Origin: Armatimonadetes bacterium 55-13
GTDB lineage: Bacteria > Armatimonadota > Fimbriimonadia > Fimbriimonadales > Fimbriimonadaceae
Assembly (NCBI GenBank): GCA_001898035.1
Contig: MKRX01000006.1
Location: forward strand, 248,436-312,435
Reading direction: 5' to 3'
DNA length: 64,000 nt
Numbering within the stretch: position 1 is the stretch's first letter; each line of letters begins with the position of its first letter. The position numbers were made by a program, and so were the translations under genes. Of the stretch, positions 57,173 through 64,000 are shown piece after piece. The notes under the pieces are model-generated. The model was given only the letters and a program-made list of their open reading frames with translations. It was not told the origin of the DNA and made no database searches.

Positions 57173-57358
57173 GTCCAGGTATTCCTTGGGTAATTGGCAC
57201 TAGGGGTTCTGAATGTGGCCCCGGTTCCTTGGGAACCTAGCGGAGATGAGGTATCCTTCGCTCTCAGTCGAAAGACTAAATGAAAATCTAGCCACAGATC
57301 AGGCACGCCGACCCTGCCAAGGCGACGCTGGACCGATCTGATAACGGCGGGAGAAACT

Positions 57359-57544
57359 ATGGCAAAAACAGCGCTTATTGAAAAACAGCAGCGGAAGCCG
57401 AAGTTCCAGGTGCGGTCGTACAACCGATGCACCATTTGTGGACGAGCAAGCGGATACATTCGCTTCTTTGGCATCTGTCGTATCTGCCTTCGAGAGAAGG
57501 CTCACCTCGGTCAACTGCCGGGCGTGAAGAAATCGAGCTGGTAA
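57359..57544 (+). CDS. rpsN: Ribosomal protein S14, zinc type
   Basis: The 61-residue short form has the two CxxC zinc pairs ([24 protein letters not shown]) and the rest of the S14 type Z signature. It begins the ribosomal block here instead of following rplE as in most spc operons. The ATG has GGGAG nearby. The gap before it (57173-57358) has small hairpins (AGTC-GAAA-GACT, GGTTCC-TTG-GGAACC) and presumably the promoter. Confidence 0.95.
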   Translation: MAKTALIEKQQRKPKFQVRSYNRCTICGRASGYIRFFGICRICLREKAHLGQLPGVKKSSW

Positions 57545-57562
57545 GGAACAGGAGGTCATTCA

Positions 57563-57958
57563 ATGCACAGCGATCCCATCGCGGACCTTCTGACGAGGAT
57601 TCGCAACGGAGCTCAGGCTCGACTTGCGACCGTCGACGTTCCGCACAGCAAAATCAAAGTTGAAATCGTAAAGATTCTTGAGGCCGAGGGTTACCTGACC
57701 GGTCACGAGATCACCACCGAGAGCAAGTTCCCGACCATCAAGGTGCACCTGCGCTACGATGCGAAGCGAAAGCCTCTCATTAACCACCTTGCCCGCGTGA
57801 GCAAGCCGGGTCTTCGCGTTTACAAGATGTGCGACGAGCTTAAGCCGATTCGCAACGGTCTCGCGACCCGAATTCTCACCACGTCTCAAGGACTCATGAC
57901 TGATCGAGAAGCCCGAAAGCGAAAGATCGGCGGTGAGATTCTTTGCGAGGTGTATTAA
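57563..57958 (+). CDS. rpsH: Ribosomal protein S8
   Basis: 131 residues with the S8 start MHSDPIADLLTRIRNGAQARLATVDVPHSKIKVEIVKILEAEGYL and the C-terminal STVGIMTD-like end TSQGLMTDREARKRKIGGEILCEVY. In many bacteria S8 also regulates its operon by binding spc mRNA; no matching site is proven here. It follows rpsN by 18 nt with AGGAGG upstream. Confidence 0.97.
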   Translation: MHSDPIADLLTRIRNGAQARLATVDVPHSKIKVEIVKILEAEGYLTGHEITTESKFPTIKVHLRYDAKRKPLINHLARVSKPGLRVYKMCDELKPIRNGLATRILTTSQGLMTDREARKRKIGGEILCEVY

Positions 57959-57961
57959 GAC

Positions 57962-58528
57962 ATGTCACGAATTGGAACTAAACCGATCACAGTCCCGAAC
58001 GGCGTCACCATCTCGGTAGACGAAGCGACCAACGTCGTGACCGTAAAGGGCCCCAAGGGTGAACTTACTCAGCCGATCTCTCGACTTCTTTCCTTGACGC
58101 AAGAAGACGGCAAGGTTGAAATTACTCGCCCGAACAACCTGCGCGAGGCGCGAAGCCAGCACGGGCTTGCTCGCACGCTGATCAGCAACATGGTCGACGG
58201 CGTCACCAAGGGACACACCAAGACCCTTGAGATCGTCGGTGTCGGTTACCGCGCTCAGCTCGAAGGCAAGAACCTTCTTCTCAACATGGGTTATTCGCAC
58301 CCGGTGCGAATCTCCGCGGAGAACGGGGTTTCTTTCGAGATCGTCGCCGATGACAAGACCCGTACGCAGAAGATCAACGTTTCGGGAATCGACAAACAAG
58401 CGGTGGGTCAGATCGCCGCCGACATTCGCAAGGTACGAAAGCCTGAGCCTTATAAGGGTAAGGGTATTCGCTACAGCGGCGAGGTCGTGAAGCTCAAGGC
58501 CGGTAAGCGAGCGGCCGCGAAGAAGTAA
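57962..58528 (+). CDS. rplF: Ribosomal protein L6
   Basis: 188 residues: SRIGTKPITVPNGVTISVDE at the start and the L6 C-terminal signature IRKVRKPEPYKGKGIRYSGEVVKLKAGK. It starts 3 nt after rpsH, in standard spc order. Confidence 0.97.
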   Translation: MSRIGTKPITVPNGVTISVDEATNVVTVKGPKGELTQPISRLLSLTQEDGKVEITRPNNLREARSQHGLARTLISNMVDGVTKGHTKTLEIVGVGYRAQLEGKNLLLNMGYSHPVRISAENGVSFEIVADDKTRTQKINVSGIDKQAVGQIAADIRKVRKPEPYKGKGIRYSGEVVKLKAGKRAAAKK

Positions 58529-58541
58529 GGAGTTTTAAGCA

Positions 58542-58895
58542 ATGTCAATCAAAACTACTGCTCAGCTGCGCAAAGCCCGCCACGTCCGGCTCCGCAAGCG
58601 AATTTCGGGAACCACCGAGCGACCCCGCTTGGCCGTTTTCCGCAGCCTGCACCACATCTATGCGCAGATCATCGATGACAGCACGGGAACGACTCTGGCC
58701 GCCGCAAGCAGCCAAGAGAAGGGCCTGGAAGTCACCGGCAACGCAGAAGGTGCGAAGAAGATCGGCATCGCCCTGGCGGAGCGCGCCAAGGCAAAGGGAA
58801 TCAACGCGGTGGTGTTCGATCGCGGCGGTTTCCGCTATCACGGTCGCGTGGCGAGTCTCGCCGACGGCGCTCGTGAAGGTGGATTGGAGTTTTAA
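58542..58895 (+). CDS. rplR: Ribosomal protein L18
   Basis: 117 residues with [37 protein letters not shown] and [24 protein letters not shown], which are diagnostic of L18, the 5S rRNA binder. AAGGAG precedes the start. Confidence 0.97.
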   Translation: MSIKTTAQLRKARHVRLRKRISGTTERPRLAVFRSLHHIYAQIIDDSTGTTLAAASSQEKGLEVTGNAEGAKKIGIALAERAKAKGINAVVFDRGGFRYHGRVASLADGAREGGLEF

Positions 58896-58898
58896 GCG

Positions 58899-59474
58899 AT
58901 GAGAATGATGAACCGCTTGAGCGGCAAGCGAGAAAGCCGCAACACCGAAGGCCCGCAGCTCGACGTTCGCGTCGTGCGCACCAACAAGGTGTTTAAGACC
59001 CACAAGGGTGGTAAGACCGCGAGCTGGTCGATCCTCGTCGTTGTCGGCGACAACAAGGGACAGGTCGGTGTTGGACTCGGTAAGGCCCGAGGCATCCCGG
59101 ATGCGATTCGAAAGGCTGAAGAAGCCGCCCGAAAGAGCATGTTCACCGTTCCGATGATCGGTTCCACCATCCCGCACGAGATTCGAGCGACTTCGGGCAC
59201 GGCCCAGGTCATGCTTCGACCGGCAGCGGCTGGTACCGGCGTTAAGGCCGGTGGCGCCGTCCGAGCTTGCTTGGAAGCGGCCGGTATCCACGACGTCCTC
59301 GCGAAGTCTCTCGGCTCCCGCAACGCCATCAACATGGCCTATGCGACCATCGAAGCGTTCAAGAGCTTGAACGTTCCGGAGAAGGCAGCGGAGAAGCGCG
59401 GACTCGAAGTCAGCGAGCTTGTTCCTTGGTTGGAAAAGGCTCGAAAGGAGGAAGCGGATAATGCTGCGTATTAA
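58899..59474 (+). CDS. rpsE: Ribosomal protein S5
   Basis: 191 residues with the S5 dsRBD region (GGKTASWSILVVVGDNKGQVGVGLGKARGIPDAIRKAEEAARKSM) and the C-terminal GVKAGGAVRACLEAAGIHDVLAKSLGSRNAINMAYATIEAF. The second or third Met (within MRMMNRL) is also a possible start. It overlaps rpmD by 14 nt. Confidence 0.96.
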   Translation: MRMMNRLSGKRESRNTEGPQLDVRVVRTNKVFKTHKGGKTASWSILVVVGDNKGQVGVGLGKARGIPDAIRKAEEAARKSMFTVPMIGSTIPHEIRATSGTAQVMLRPAAAGTGVKAGGAVRACLEAAGIHDVLAKSLGSRNAINMAYATIEAFKSLNVPEKAAEKRGLEVSELVPWLEKARKEEADNAAY

Positions 59475-59814
59475 GCTGGTTAAGAGCCCCATTGGCAACA
59501 AGCCCGGCAACCGCAAGACGATTGCCGCCCTGGGACTTCGCAAGATGCACCAGGTTGTCGAGCATGCCGATACTCCGACGATTCGCGGCATGATTCATCA
59601 CGCCAAGCACATGCTTGAAGTGACGGAAGTGGAAGGCGAGCCGACGAAGAAGGCTTCGGCTAAGAAGGCTGCCGCCGCTCCCGCCGCCCCGGCTAAGGAA
59701 AAGGCCCCAAAGGCCGCTAAGCCGAAGGCAGAGAAGGCGTCTGAAGAGTCCGAACCCGCAGCTGAGGCCAAGCCGAAGCGCACGACCAAGAAGAAGACCG
59801 AAGAGGAAAAGTAA
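59461..59814 (+). CDS. rpmD: Ribosomal protein L30 with long C-terminal tail
   Basis: Residues 1-60 are a normal L30: MLRIKLVKSPIGNKPGNRKTIAALGLRKMHQVVEHADTPTIRGMIHHAKHMLEVTEV. The family usually ends there, but this protein runs to 117 residues with a low-complexity Lys/Ala/Pro/Glu tail (KKASAKKAAAAPAAPAKEKAPKAAKPKAEK...KKKTEEEK). The frame and overlap with rpsE and rplO show that the tail is really coded, not a shadow. The tail is probably disordered. Confidence 0.92.
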   Translation: MLRIKLVKSPIGNKPGNRKTIAALGLRKMHQVVEHADTPTIRGMIHHAKHMLEVTEVEGEPTKKASAKKAAAAPAAPAKEKAPKAAKPKAEKASEESEPAAEAKPKRTTKKKTEEEK

Positions 59815-60255
59815 GTGGGACTGCACGATATTCAACCACCGGCGGGCAGCTCGTTTAAGAAGCGTCGCGTTGGCCGAGGCATCGGCAGCGGCATGGGCAA
59901 AACGGCAACCCGCGGAACCAAGGGCCAGAAGGCTCGACGACAGATTCACCCCAACTTTGAGGGTGGTCAGTCGCCGATCTTCCGACGCCTTCCTGTAAAG
60001 AAGGGGTTCCGAAACATCAACCATAAGGAATTTGCGATCGTCAACCTGGACGATCTTGAGAAGCTGTTCAATGCGGGCGACGAGGTCACTCCTGAGTCGC
60101 TTGAGAAGACCGGCATCGTCACGCTGAACAAAGATGGCGTGAAGATTCTGGCTTTCGGAACGCTCACCAAGAAGCTCACGGTTAAGGCTCACAAGTTCAG
60201 CAAGTCTGCCACCGAAGCGATTACGAAGAACGGCGGCGAGGCGATTATCCTGTGA
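59815..60255 (+). CDS. rplO: Ribosomal protein L15
   Basis: 146 residues beginning at GTG directly after the rpmD stop. L15 features are the Gly/Arg-rich N-terminus [50 protein letters not shown] and the C-terminal globular part. Overlaps secY by GTGA. Confidence 0.96.
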   Translation: MGLHDIQPPAGSSFKKRRVGRGIGSGMGKTATRGTKGQKARRQIHPNFEGGQSPIFRRLPVKKGFRNINHKEFAIVNLDDLEKLFNAGDEVTPESLEKTGIVTLNKDGVKILAFGTLTKKLTVKAHKFSKSATEAITKNGGEAIIL

Positions 60256-61619
60256 GCTCCATGGCGGGACTAGGCGGCGGTTACAGCGGCAGTCGAGGGG
60301 ACAAGGGCCTCTCGATGCCTCTCGTCGAAACGATCAGGCTTGCCTGGGCCGATCCCGATCTCCGATCGCGGATCCAATTCGTCCTGCTGATGTTCGCCGT
60401 GTTCGCCTTGGGCGTCCACATTCCCGTGCCTATCCCCGGCATCGACTCCAGTTCGGTAGTCGACCGCTTGAAGGGTTTGCCCGCATTTGACTATCTCAAC
60501 ACCTTTGGTGGAGGCGCCCTGAAGAAGGTTTCGATCTTCTCCTTAGGCTTGAACCCCTACATCACTGCCTCCATCATCATGCAGGTTCTGACCAACGCGT
60601 TTCCGACGTGGAAGAAGGAGCTGCAGGAGGGAGGAGAGTACGCGCGCAAGCAGCAGAACAAGCGCACGCGCTTCCTGACGTTGTTCCTCTGTATCTTCCA
60701 GGGCTGGGGCCTTTTGAAGTTGCTGGGACCGGCCATGCCGGCGACAGCGACGTGGGTCACGACCGTCACGATTGTGACTTTCTGGACCGCAGGCGCGATG
60801 TTCATGCTCTGGCTGGGTGAGCAGATTAGTGAAAAGGGTATCGGCAACGGAACCTCGCTCCTGATCTTCGCGGGCATTATCCTTTCCTTGCCGAATACGG
60901 TTGAAGGGTTGGGACGCGGTCTTAAGGATGGCGCCATCCAGTGGTGGAGCATTGTCCTCGTTCTCGCGATCTTCCTTGCCGTAACTTGGTTGGTCGTCTA
61001 CTTCACCACGGCTCAGCGCCGCATTCCGGTGCAGCACATGCGCCGCATGGTGGGAACTAAGATGATGGGTGGTCAAACCAGCTATCTTCCGTTCCCGGTG
61101 AACTCAGTTGGCGTTATCCCCATTATCTTTGCGGTCGCGTTGCTCGGAATTCCGAGTCAGCTGGCTCTGATGGTGGGACCGACAACTCCGGTAGGTAACT
61201 TCCTCCAGACGGCGGGCCTGTATTTGCATCCTGCCCTCAGTTTCCCTGAGGGTTTGATCGGCATCGTGCTCTATACGGCGATGATCTTCTTCTTCAGCTA
61301 CTTCTGGACGGCGATTCAGTTCAACGTCGAGGATATTAGCAATAACCTTAAGCGCGGTAACTCCTACATTCCGGGCGTTCGCCCTGGAAAGCAAACCAAG
61401 GAGTTCTTGGATGGCGTCATCTCACGAATCACCGTGGTCGGCGCTCTCTTCATCGCGTTCGTCGCGATCTTGCAGTACCTCTCGCCTAGCCTAACGGGCG
61501 TTAACGCGAGGTACGTCAGCATGATCGGCGGCACCTCACTTCTCATCTTGGTTAGCGTCGCTCTTGAAACGATGCGCCAGATCGAAGCCAACCTGCTCAT
61601 GAAGCAGTACGGTCAATAG
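60252..61619 (+). CDS. secY: Sec translocase channel subunit SecY
   Basis: The 455-residue polytopic protein has about ten helices and the SecY marks [16 protein letters not shown]-like [34 protein letters not shown] region and [21 protein letters not shown]-like [19 protein letters not shown]. It is the export channel for the many signal-peptide proteins of this window. GTG start overlapping the rplO stop (GTGA) indicates coupling. Confidence 0.97.
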   Translation: MSSMAGLGGGYSGSRGDKGLSMPLVETIRLAWADPDLRSRIQFVLLMFAVFALGVHIPVPIPGIDSSSVVDRLKGLPAFDYLNTFGGGALKKVSIFSLGLNPYITASIIMQVLTNAFPTWKKELQEGGEYARKQQNKRTRFLTLFLCIFQGWGLLKLLGPAMPATATWVTTVTIVTFWTAGAMFMLWLGEQISEKGIGNGTSLLIFAGIILSLPNTVEGLGRGLKDGAIQWWSIVLVLAIFLAVTWLVVYFTTAQRRIPVQHMRRMVGTKMMGGQTSYLPFPVNSVGVIPIIFAVALLGIPSQLALMVGPTTPVGNFLQTAGLYLHPALSFPEGLIGIVLYTAMIFFFSYFWTAIQFNVEDISNNLKRGNSYIPGVRPGKQTKEFLDGVISRITVVGALFIAFVAILQYLSPSLTGVNARYVSMIGGTSLLILVSVALETMRQIEANLLMKQYGQ

Positions 61620-61627
61620 TCGGGCTA

Positions 61628-61667
61628 GGGGTGCGGGGTTCTACTCAGCGCCCCCACCCCGCACCCC
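61628..61667 (+). other. GC-rich hairpin between secY and adk
   Basis: GGGGTGCGGGG (61628-61638) pairs perfectly with CCCCGCACCCC (61657-61667) around an 18-base loop. It ends six bases before the adk ATG, occupies the place of a Shine-Dalgarno and has no T-run. It may affect adk translation or protect upstream mRNA. Confidence 0.6.
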
Positions 61668-61673
61668 CAAACT

Positions 61674-62321
61674 ATGCGACTTATTCTGATTGGCCCCCCT
61701 GGGGTCGGCAAAGGGACTCAAGCGGCGTTGCTTGAATCAAGACTCGGCGTGAAGCCACTCTCCTCTGGCGTGATTTTTCGCGCAGAGATTGAGGCTGAAA
61801 CGGACTTGGGCCGTCTCGCCAAACGATATATCGAACACGGCGAGCTTGTTCCCAACGGCGTGACCATCGAAATGATGGCCAAGCGAATCCGACGCGACGA
61901 AGTCCGCAAACATGGATTTGTATTGGACGGTTTTCCCCGTACAATCCGCCAGGCGGAGGCCCTCGAAGAAATTTTGGACGAAATGGGGATGCCCCTGGAC
62001 AAGGTGGTCTCCATCGAAGTCGACGACGAAGTCGTTCTTTCCCGGCTGGCGGGTCGGATCGGATGTACCAAGTGTGGCGAGATTTACCACAGCGTCAATA
62101 AGCCGCCCAAGCGAGAAGGGATTTGCGACAAGTGCAACAGCCCACTTTTTGTCCGAACCGACGATCAGCCTGAGACCATTTTAGAGAGACTTCGCGTCTT
62201 TCGAGAAAACACTGCCCCTGTGCGCGACTACTACCGGGAAAAGGGACTGCTTCAAGTAGTCGATGGTCGACACGAGCCAGAAGAGGTGTATCAAGAGATC
62301 GTGGCGGGAGTTGAAGCTTGA
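61674..62321 (+). CDS. adk: Adenylate kinase
   Basis: The 215-residue enzyme equilibrates ATP, ADP and AMP. P-loop GPPGVGKGTQAALLE, AMP-site SSGVIFRAEI, DGFPRTIRQAEALEE and a LID domain with four cysteines (IGCTKCGEIYH...GICDKCNSPLFVRTDDQPE) show the zinc-containing LID form of Gram-positive-type enzymes. No Shine-Dalgarno is seen before the ATG; the hairpin ending at 61667 lies there. Overlaps map by TTGA. Confidence 0.96.
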   Translation: MRLILIGPPGVGKGTQAALLESRLGVKPLSSGVIFRAEIEAETDLGRLAKRYIEHGELVPNGVTIEMMAKRIRRDEVRKHGFVLDGFPRTIRQAEALEEILDEMGMPLDKVVSIEVDDEVVLSRLAGRIGCTKCGEIYHSVNKPPKREGICDKCNSPLFVRTDDQPETILERLRVFRENTAPVRDYYREKGLLQVVDGRHEPEEVYQEIVAGVEA

Positions 62322-63070
62322 TCTATCTGAAATCAAGATCCGAAATCGAGATGATGCGGAAGTCTGGCAAAATCGTTGCCAAGGCGATCCGCGAGTGTTA
62401 TGAAGCAATCGTCCCCGGAAAGACGACAACTCGAGACTTGGACGCACTAGCCGAACGGATAATCAAGGAAGCAGGAGCCGTTCCCTCGTTTATGAACTAT
62501 CGAGGCTACAGCGCGAATACCTGCATCTCCGTCAACGATGTCGTCATTCACGGCATGCCAACCGATGACCCGATCATGGAAGGCGATATCGTGGATATCG
62601 ACATTGGCGCATGCCTAGACGGTTGGCATGCAGATAGCGCTTGGACCTTCGGCATCGGCAAGATCTCACCCGAAGCGCAGCGACTTTTGAACGTCACGAA
62701 AGAATCGCTGATGCAAGGCATTGCCCAGGCAAAGGTCGGGAATCGAATTGGAGATATCTCCGCCGCCGTTCAAAAATACGTAGAAAAGAATGGGTACGGA
62801 GTCGTGCGAGACCTCGTGGGCCACGGCATTGGTCGCAAACTGCATGAAGAGCCGCACTCGGTCCCCAATTTTGGCAAGGCGGGGAAAGGCGAAGTTCTGC
62901 GCGAAGGATGCACGATTTGTATCGAGCCAATGGTGAATGAAGGCACTTATCGGGTGAAGACGTTAGAAGATGGCTGGACAGTCAAGACGGCCGACGGAAA
63001 GCTTTCCGCCCACTTCGAACACACCATCGCCATCACGAAAGACGGTCCCGAACTTTTGACCCTGGAATAG
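62318..63070 (+). CDS. map: Methionine aminopeptidase, type I
   Basis: The 250-residue enzyme removes initiator Met. Metal ligands are visible: Asp pair in GDIVDIDIGACLDGWHADSAWTF, His in VGHGIGRKLHEEP, Glu in CIEPMVNEG and Glu in AHFEHTIAIT. The His of VIHGMP is also conserved. The TTG start overlaps the adk stop (TTGA). Standard spc-alpha order. Confidence 0.96.
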   Translation: MIYLKSRSEIEMMRKSGKIVAKAIRECYEAIVPGKTTTRDLDALAERIIKEAGAVPSFMNYRGYSANTCISVNDVVIHGMPTDDPIMEGDIVDIDIGACLDGWHADSAWTFGIGKISPEAQRLLNVTKESLMQGIAQAKVGNRIGDISAAVQKYVEKNGYGVVRDLVGHGIGRKLHEEPHSVPNFGKAGKGEVLREGCTICIEPMVNEGTYRVKTLEDGWTVKTADGKLSAHFEHTIAITKDGPELLTLE

Positions 63071-63138
63071 TTCAGAGTCCCGAGGCCATCGGCCACAAAG
63101 GTTGACAAACCGTCTACAATATTGGATATAGGAGATTT

Positions 63139-63396
63139 ATGGGCAGAAGAAGACCGCAGTACAAGCCACAGGACGATAAAGAAAAAGGTATCGAAGTAGA
63201 GGGAACGGTTCTGGAGAACCTTCCTAATGCACGTTTTCGCGTGAAGCTCGAAGAGGGCGACGGTATGGAGCTTCTCGCTCACGTTAGCGGAAAGATGCGC
63301 ATGAACTACATTCGAATCCTGCCTGGGGATCGTGTACGCGTCGAGCTCTCGCCCTATGACCTTACGCGCGGTCGCATCGTCTACCGCTACAAGTAA
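63139..63396 (+). CDS. infA: Translation initiation factor IF-1
   Basis: The 85-residue protein has the IF-1 OB fold: [68 protein letters not shown]. The N-terminus ([16 protein letters not shown]) is longer and more basic than usual. AGGAGA precedes the ATG. A TTGACA lies at 63102 but no convincing -10 follows at the right spacing. Confidence 0.96.
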   Translation: MGRRRPQYKPQDDKEKGIEVEGTVLENLPNARFRVKLEEGDGMELLAHVSGKMRMNYIRILPGDRVRVELSPYDLTRGRIVYRYK

Positions 63397-63670
63397 GTCG
63401 AAGCCGTCAACAGTGTGGGATGCCGCGCTGGAATTCCACCGGAATTCGTTCAAGACGGATGATGTGTGTCGGAAGATTCAAAATCACATCGGCAACCATC
63501 GAAATGGCATCAAAGACCTAGCGCAACTTAGACAACGATAGGTATAATCCCTCCTTGCGTCAGTCGCCTCCGGCGGGAGTGTGCGTATTCCAACGCCACT
63601 TGAATGAGTAGACGGAGCGGATTAGCGAAAAGCTTCAGGCTGAAACCGGAAGCAAAGAGTGTGAACTTTA
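63397..63670 (+). promoter_or_regulatory. Gap with a TATAAT element before rpmJ
   Basis: No gene is supported here. A perfect TATAAT lies at 63543-63548, but the matching -35 region is poor. It may drive rpmJ-rpsM as a separate alpha-operon unit. The remaining sequence shows nothing clear. Confidence 0.3.
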
Positions 63671-63784
63671 ATGAAAGTCAGGGCCAGTGTAAAAAAGATT
63701 TGCGACAAGTGCAAGATCATCAAGCGCGAAGGCGTGGTACGTGTGATCTGCGAGAACAAGAAGCACAAGCAACGACAGGGCTAA
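63671..63784 (+). CDS. rpmJ: Ribosomal protein L36
   Basis: This 37-residue protein, [18 protein letters not shown] and onward to HKQRQG, has the zinc ligands Cys-x2-Cys near 11-14, Cys 27 and the C-terminal His. It is the zinc-binding form of L36. Confidence 0.95.
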   Translation: MKVRASVKKICDKCKIIKREGVVRVICENKKHKQRQG

Positions 63785-63814
63785 TCGGCTGACGGGAGAA
63801 ACGGAACGAACTAG

Positions 63815-64000
63815 ATGGCACGTATCGCAGGTATCGACCTCCCCCGAGACAAGACGGCACAGTACGCGTTGCCCTTGATCTACGGGATCGGTAAGCATAA
63901 TGTTCTCGACCTTCTGGAGAAGGCGGGCGTGGACCCGCGCAAGAAGGTACGGGACCTCACCGAAACCGAGATTGGGCGTCTTCGCGAAGTATTGGACCGC
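63815..64000 (+). CDS. rpsM: Ribosomal protein S13 (3' end outside window)
   Basis: The visible 62 codons begin MARIAGIDLPRDKTAQYALPLIYGIGKHNV and continue through the helix-two-turn-helix region (KKVRDLTETEIGRLREVLDR), diagnostic of S13. It follows rpmJ after 30 nt and runs off the right edge. Confidence 0.95.
   Translation, partial: MARIAGIDLPRDKTAQYALPLIYGIGKHNVLDLLEKAGVDPRKKVRDLTETEIGRLREVLDR

Noticed and set aside
63102-63132. TTGACA before infA
   Set aside because: At 17-19 base spacing only GATATA or TATAGG follows, and the start would fall within a few bases of the ATG.
1-64000. tRNA, rRNA, CRISPR arrays, insertion sequences and prophage
   Set aside because: I read both strands for cloverleaf arms, regular repeats and transposase motifs and found none that stand up.

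Overview
The window is a bacterial chromosome segment with moderately high GC, densely packed genes and no rRNA, tRNA, CRISPR or insertion sequence that I can recognise. The mix of genes fits Armatimonadota, most likely a Fimbriimonas-like member: a DUF1559-type pseudopilin, large tricorn and DPP-IV peptidases, an ARC/Mpa-type ATPase, ThuA, phytanoyl-CoA dioxygenase, GH172 and Gfo/Idh/MocA proteins, FliS, and many TTG/GTG starts. This placement is inferred from gene content, not from a search.

Layout. 1-8.4 kb: a truncated pseudopilin gene behind a sigma-54 promoter, an oxidoreductase, a GH57 branching enzyme with a small secreted protein, a lipoprotein, an FHA membrane protein, an M42 peptidase and a zinc alcohol dehydrogenase. 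8.4-9.2 kb: an AT-richer HNH endonuclease-like gene that has lost a usable start. 9.2-28 kb: secreted proteins of unknown role, an ABC-F ATPase, a dioxygenase/AraC divergent pair, Tgt without its zinc cysteines, serC with an Mpv17-like and a DUF554 membrane protein, DPP-IV, an ECF sigma factor with a coupled partner, a Rieske oxygenase, an aldo/keto reductase, ThuA and a HEAT-repeat protein. 27.86-28.10 kb: two tandem sigma-54-driven small RNA genes. 28.1-47.4 kb: hisI, a GT39 membrane enzyme, GH172, tricorn, rnhC, a pyrimidine phosphorylase, an ARC-type ATPase, a CBS-GGDEF protein, a DnaA-like ATPase behind DnaA-box-like sequence, a phosphoesterase/multihaem cytochrome gene split by an in-frame TGA, a DUF1573 protein, and prfB with a programmed frameshift. 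47.9-57.1 kb: three secreted serine proteases (one S53, two tandem S8) sharing a C-terminal domain, fliS with a probable chaperone, and a large surface lipoprotein. 57.3-64 kb: the spc/alpha ribosomal block rpsN-rpsH-rplF-rplR-rpsE-rpmD-rplO-secY-adk-map-infA-rpmJ-rpsM.

The strongest candidate for something undescribed is the pair of 57-nt transcripts at 27.9-28.1 kb. Each has a GG-N10-GC sigma-54 promoter, then an unpaired CTCCTCCTCCCCC stretch complementary to Shine-Dalgarno sequences, then a strong intrinsic terminator. They look like Qrr-style, sigma-54-controlled anti-Shine-Dalgarno RNAs. A third sigma-54 promoter precedes the pseudopilin gene, and two leaders in the window carry good complements to the C-rich stretch, so one regulon is possible.
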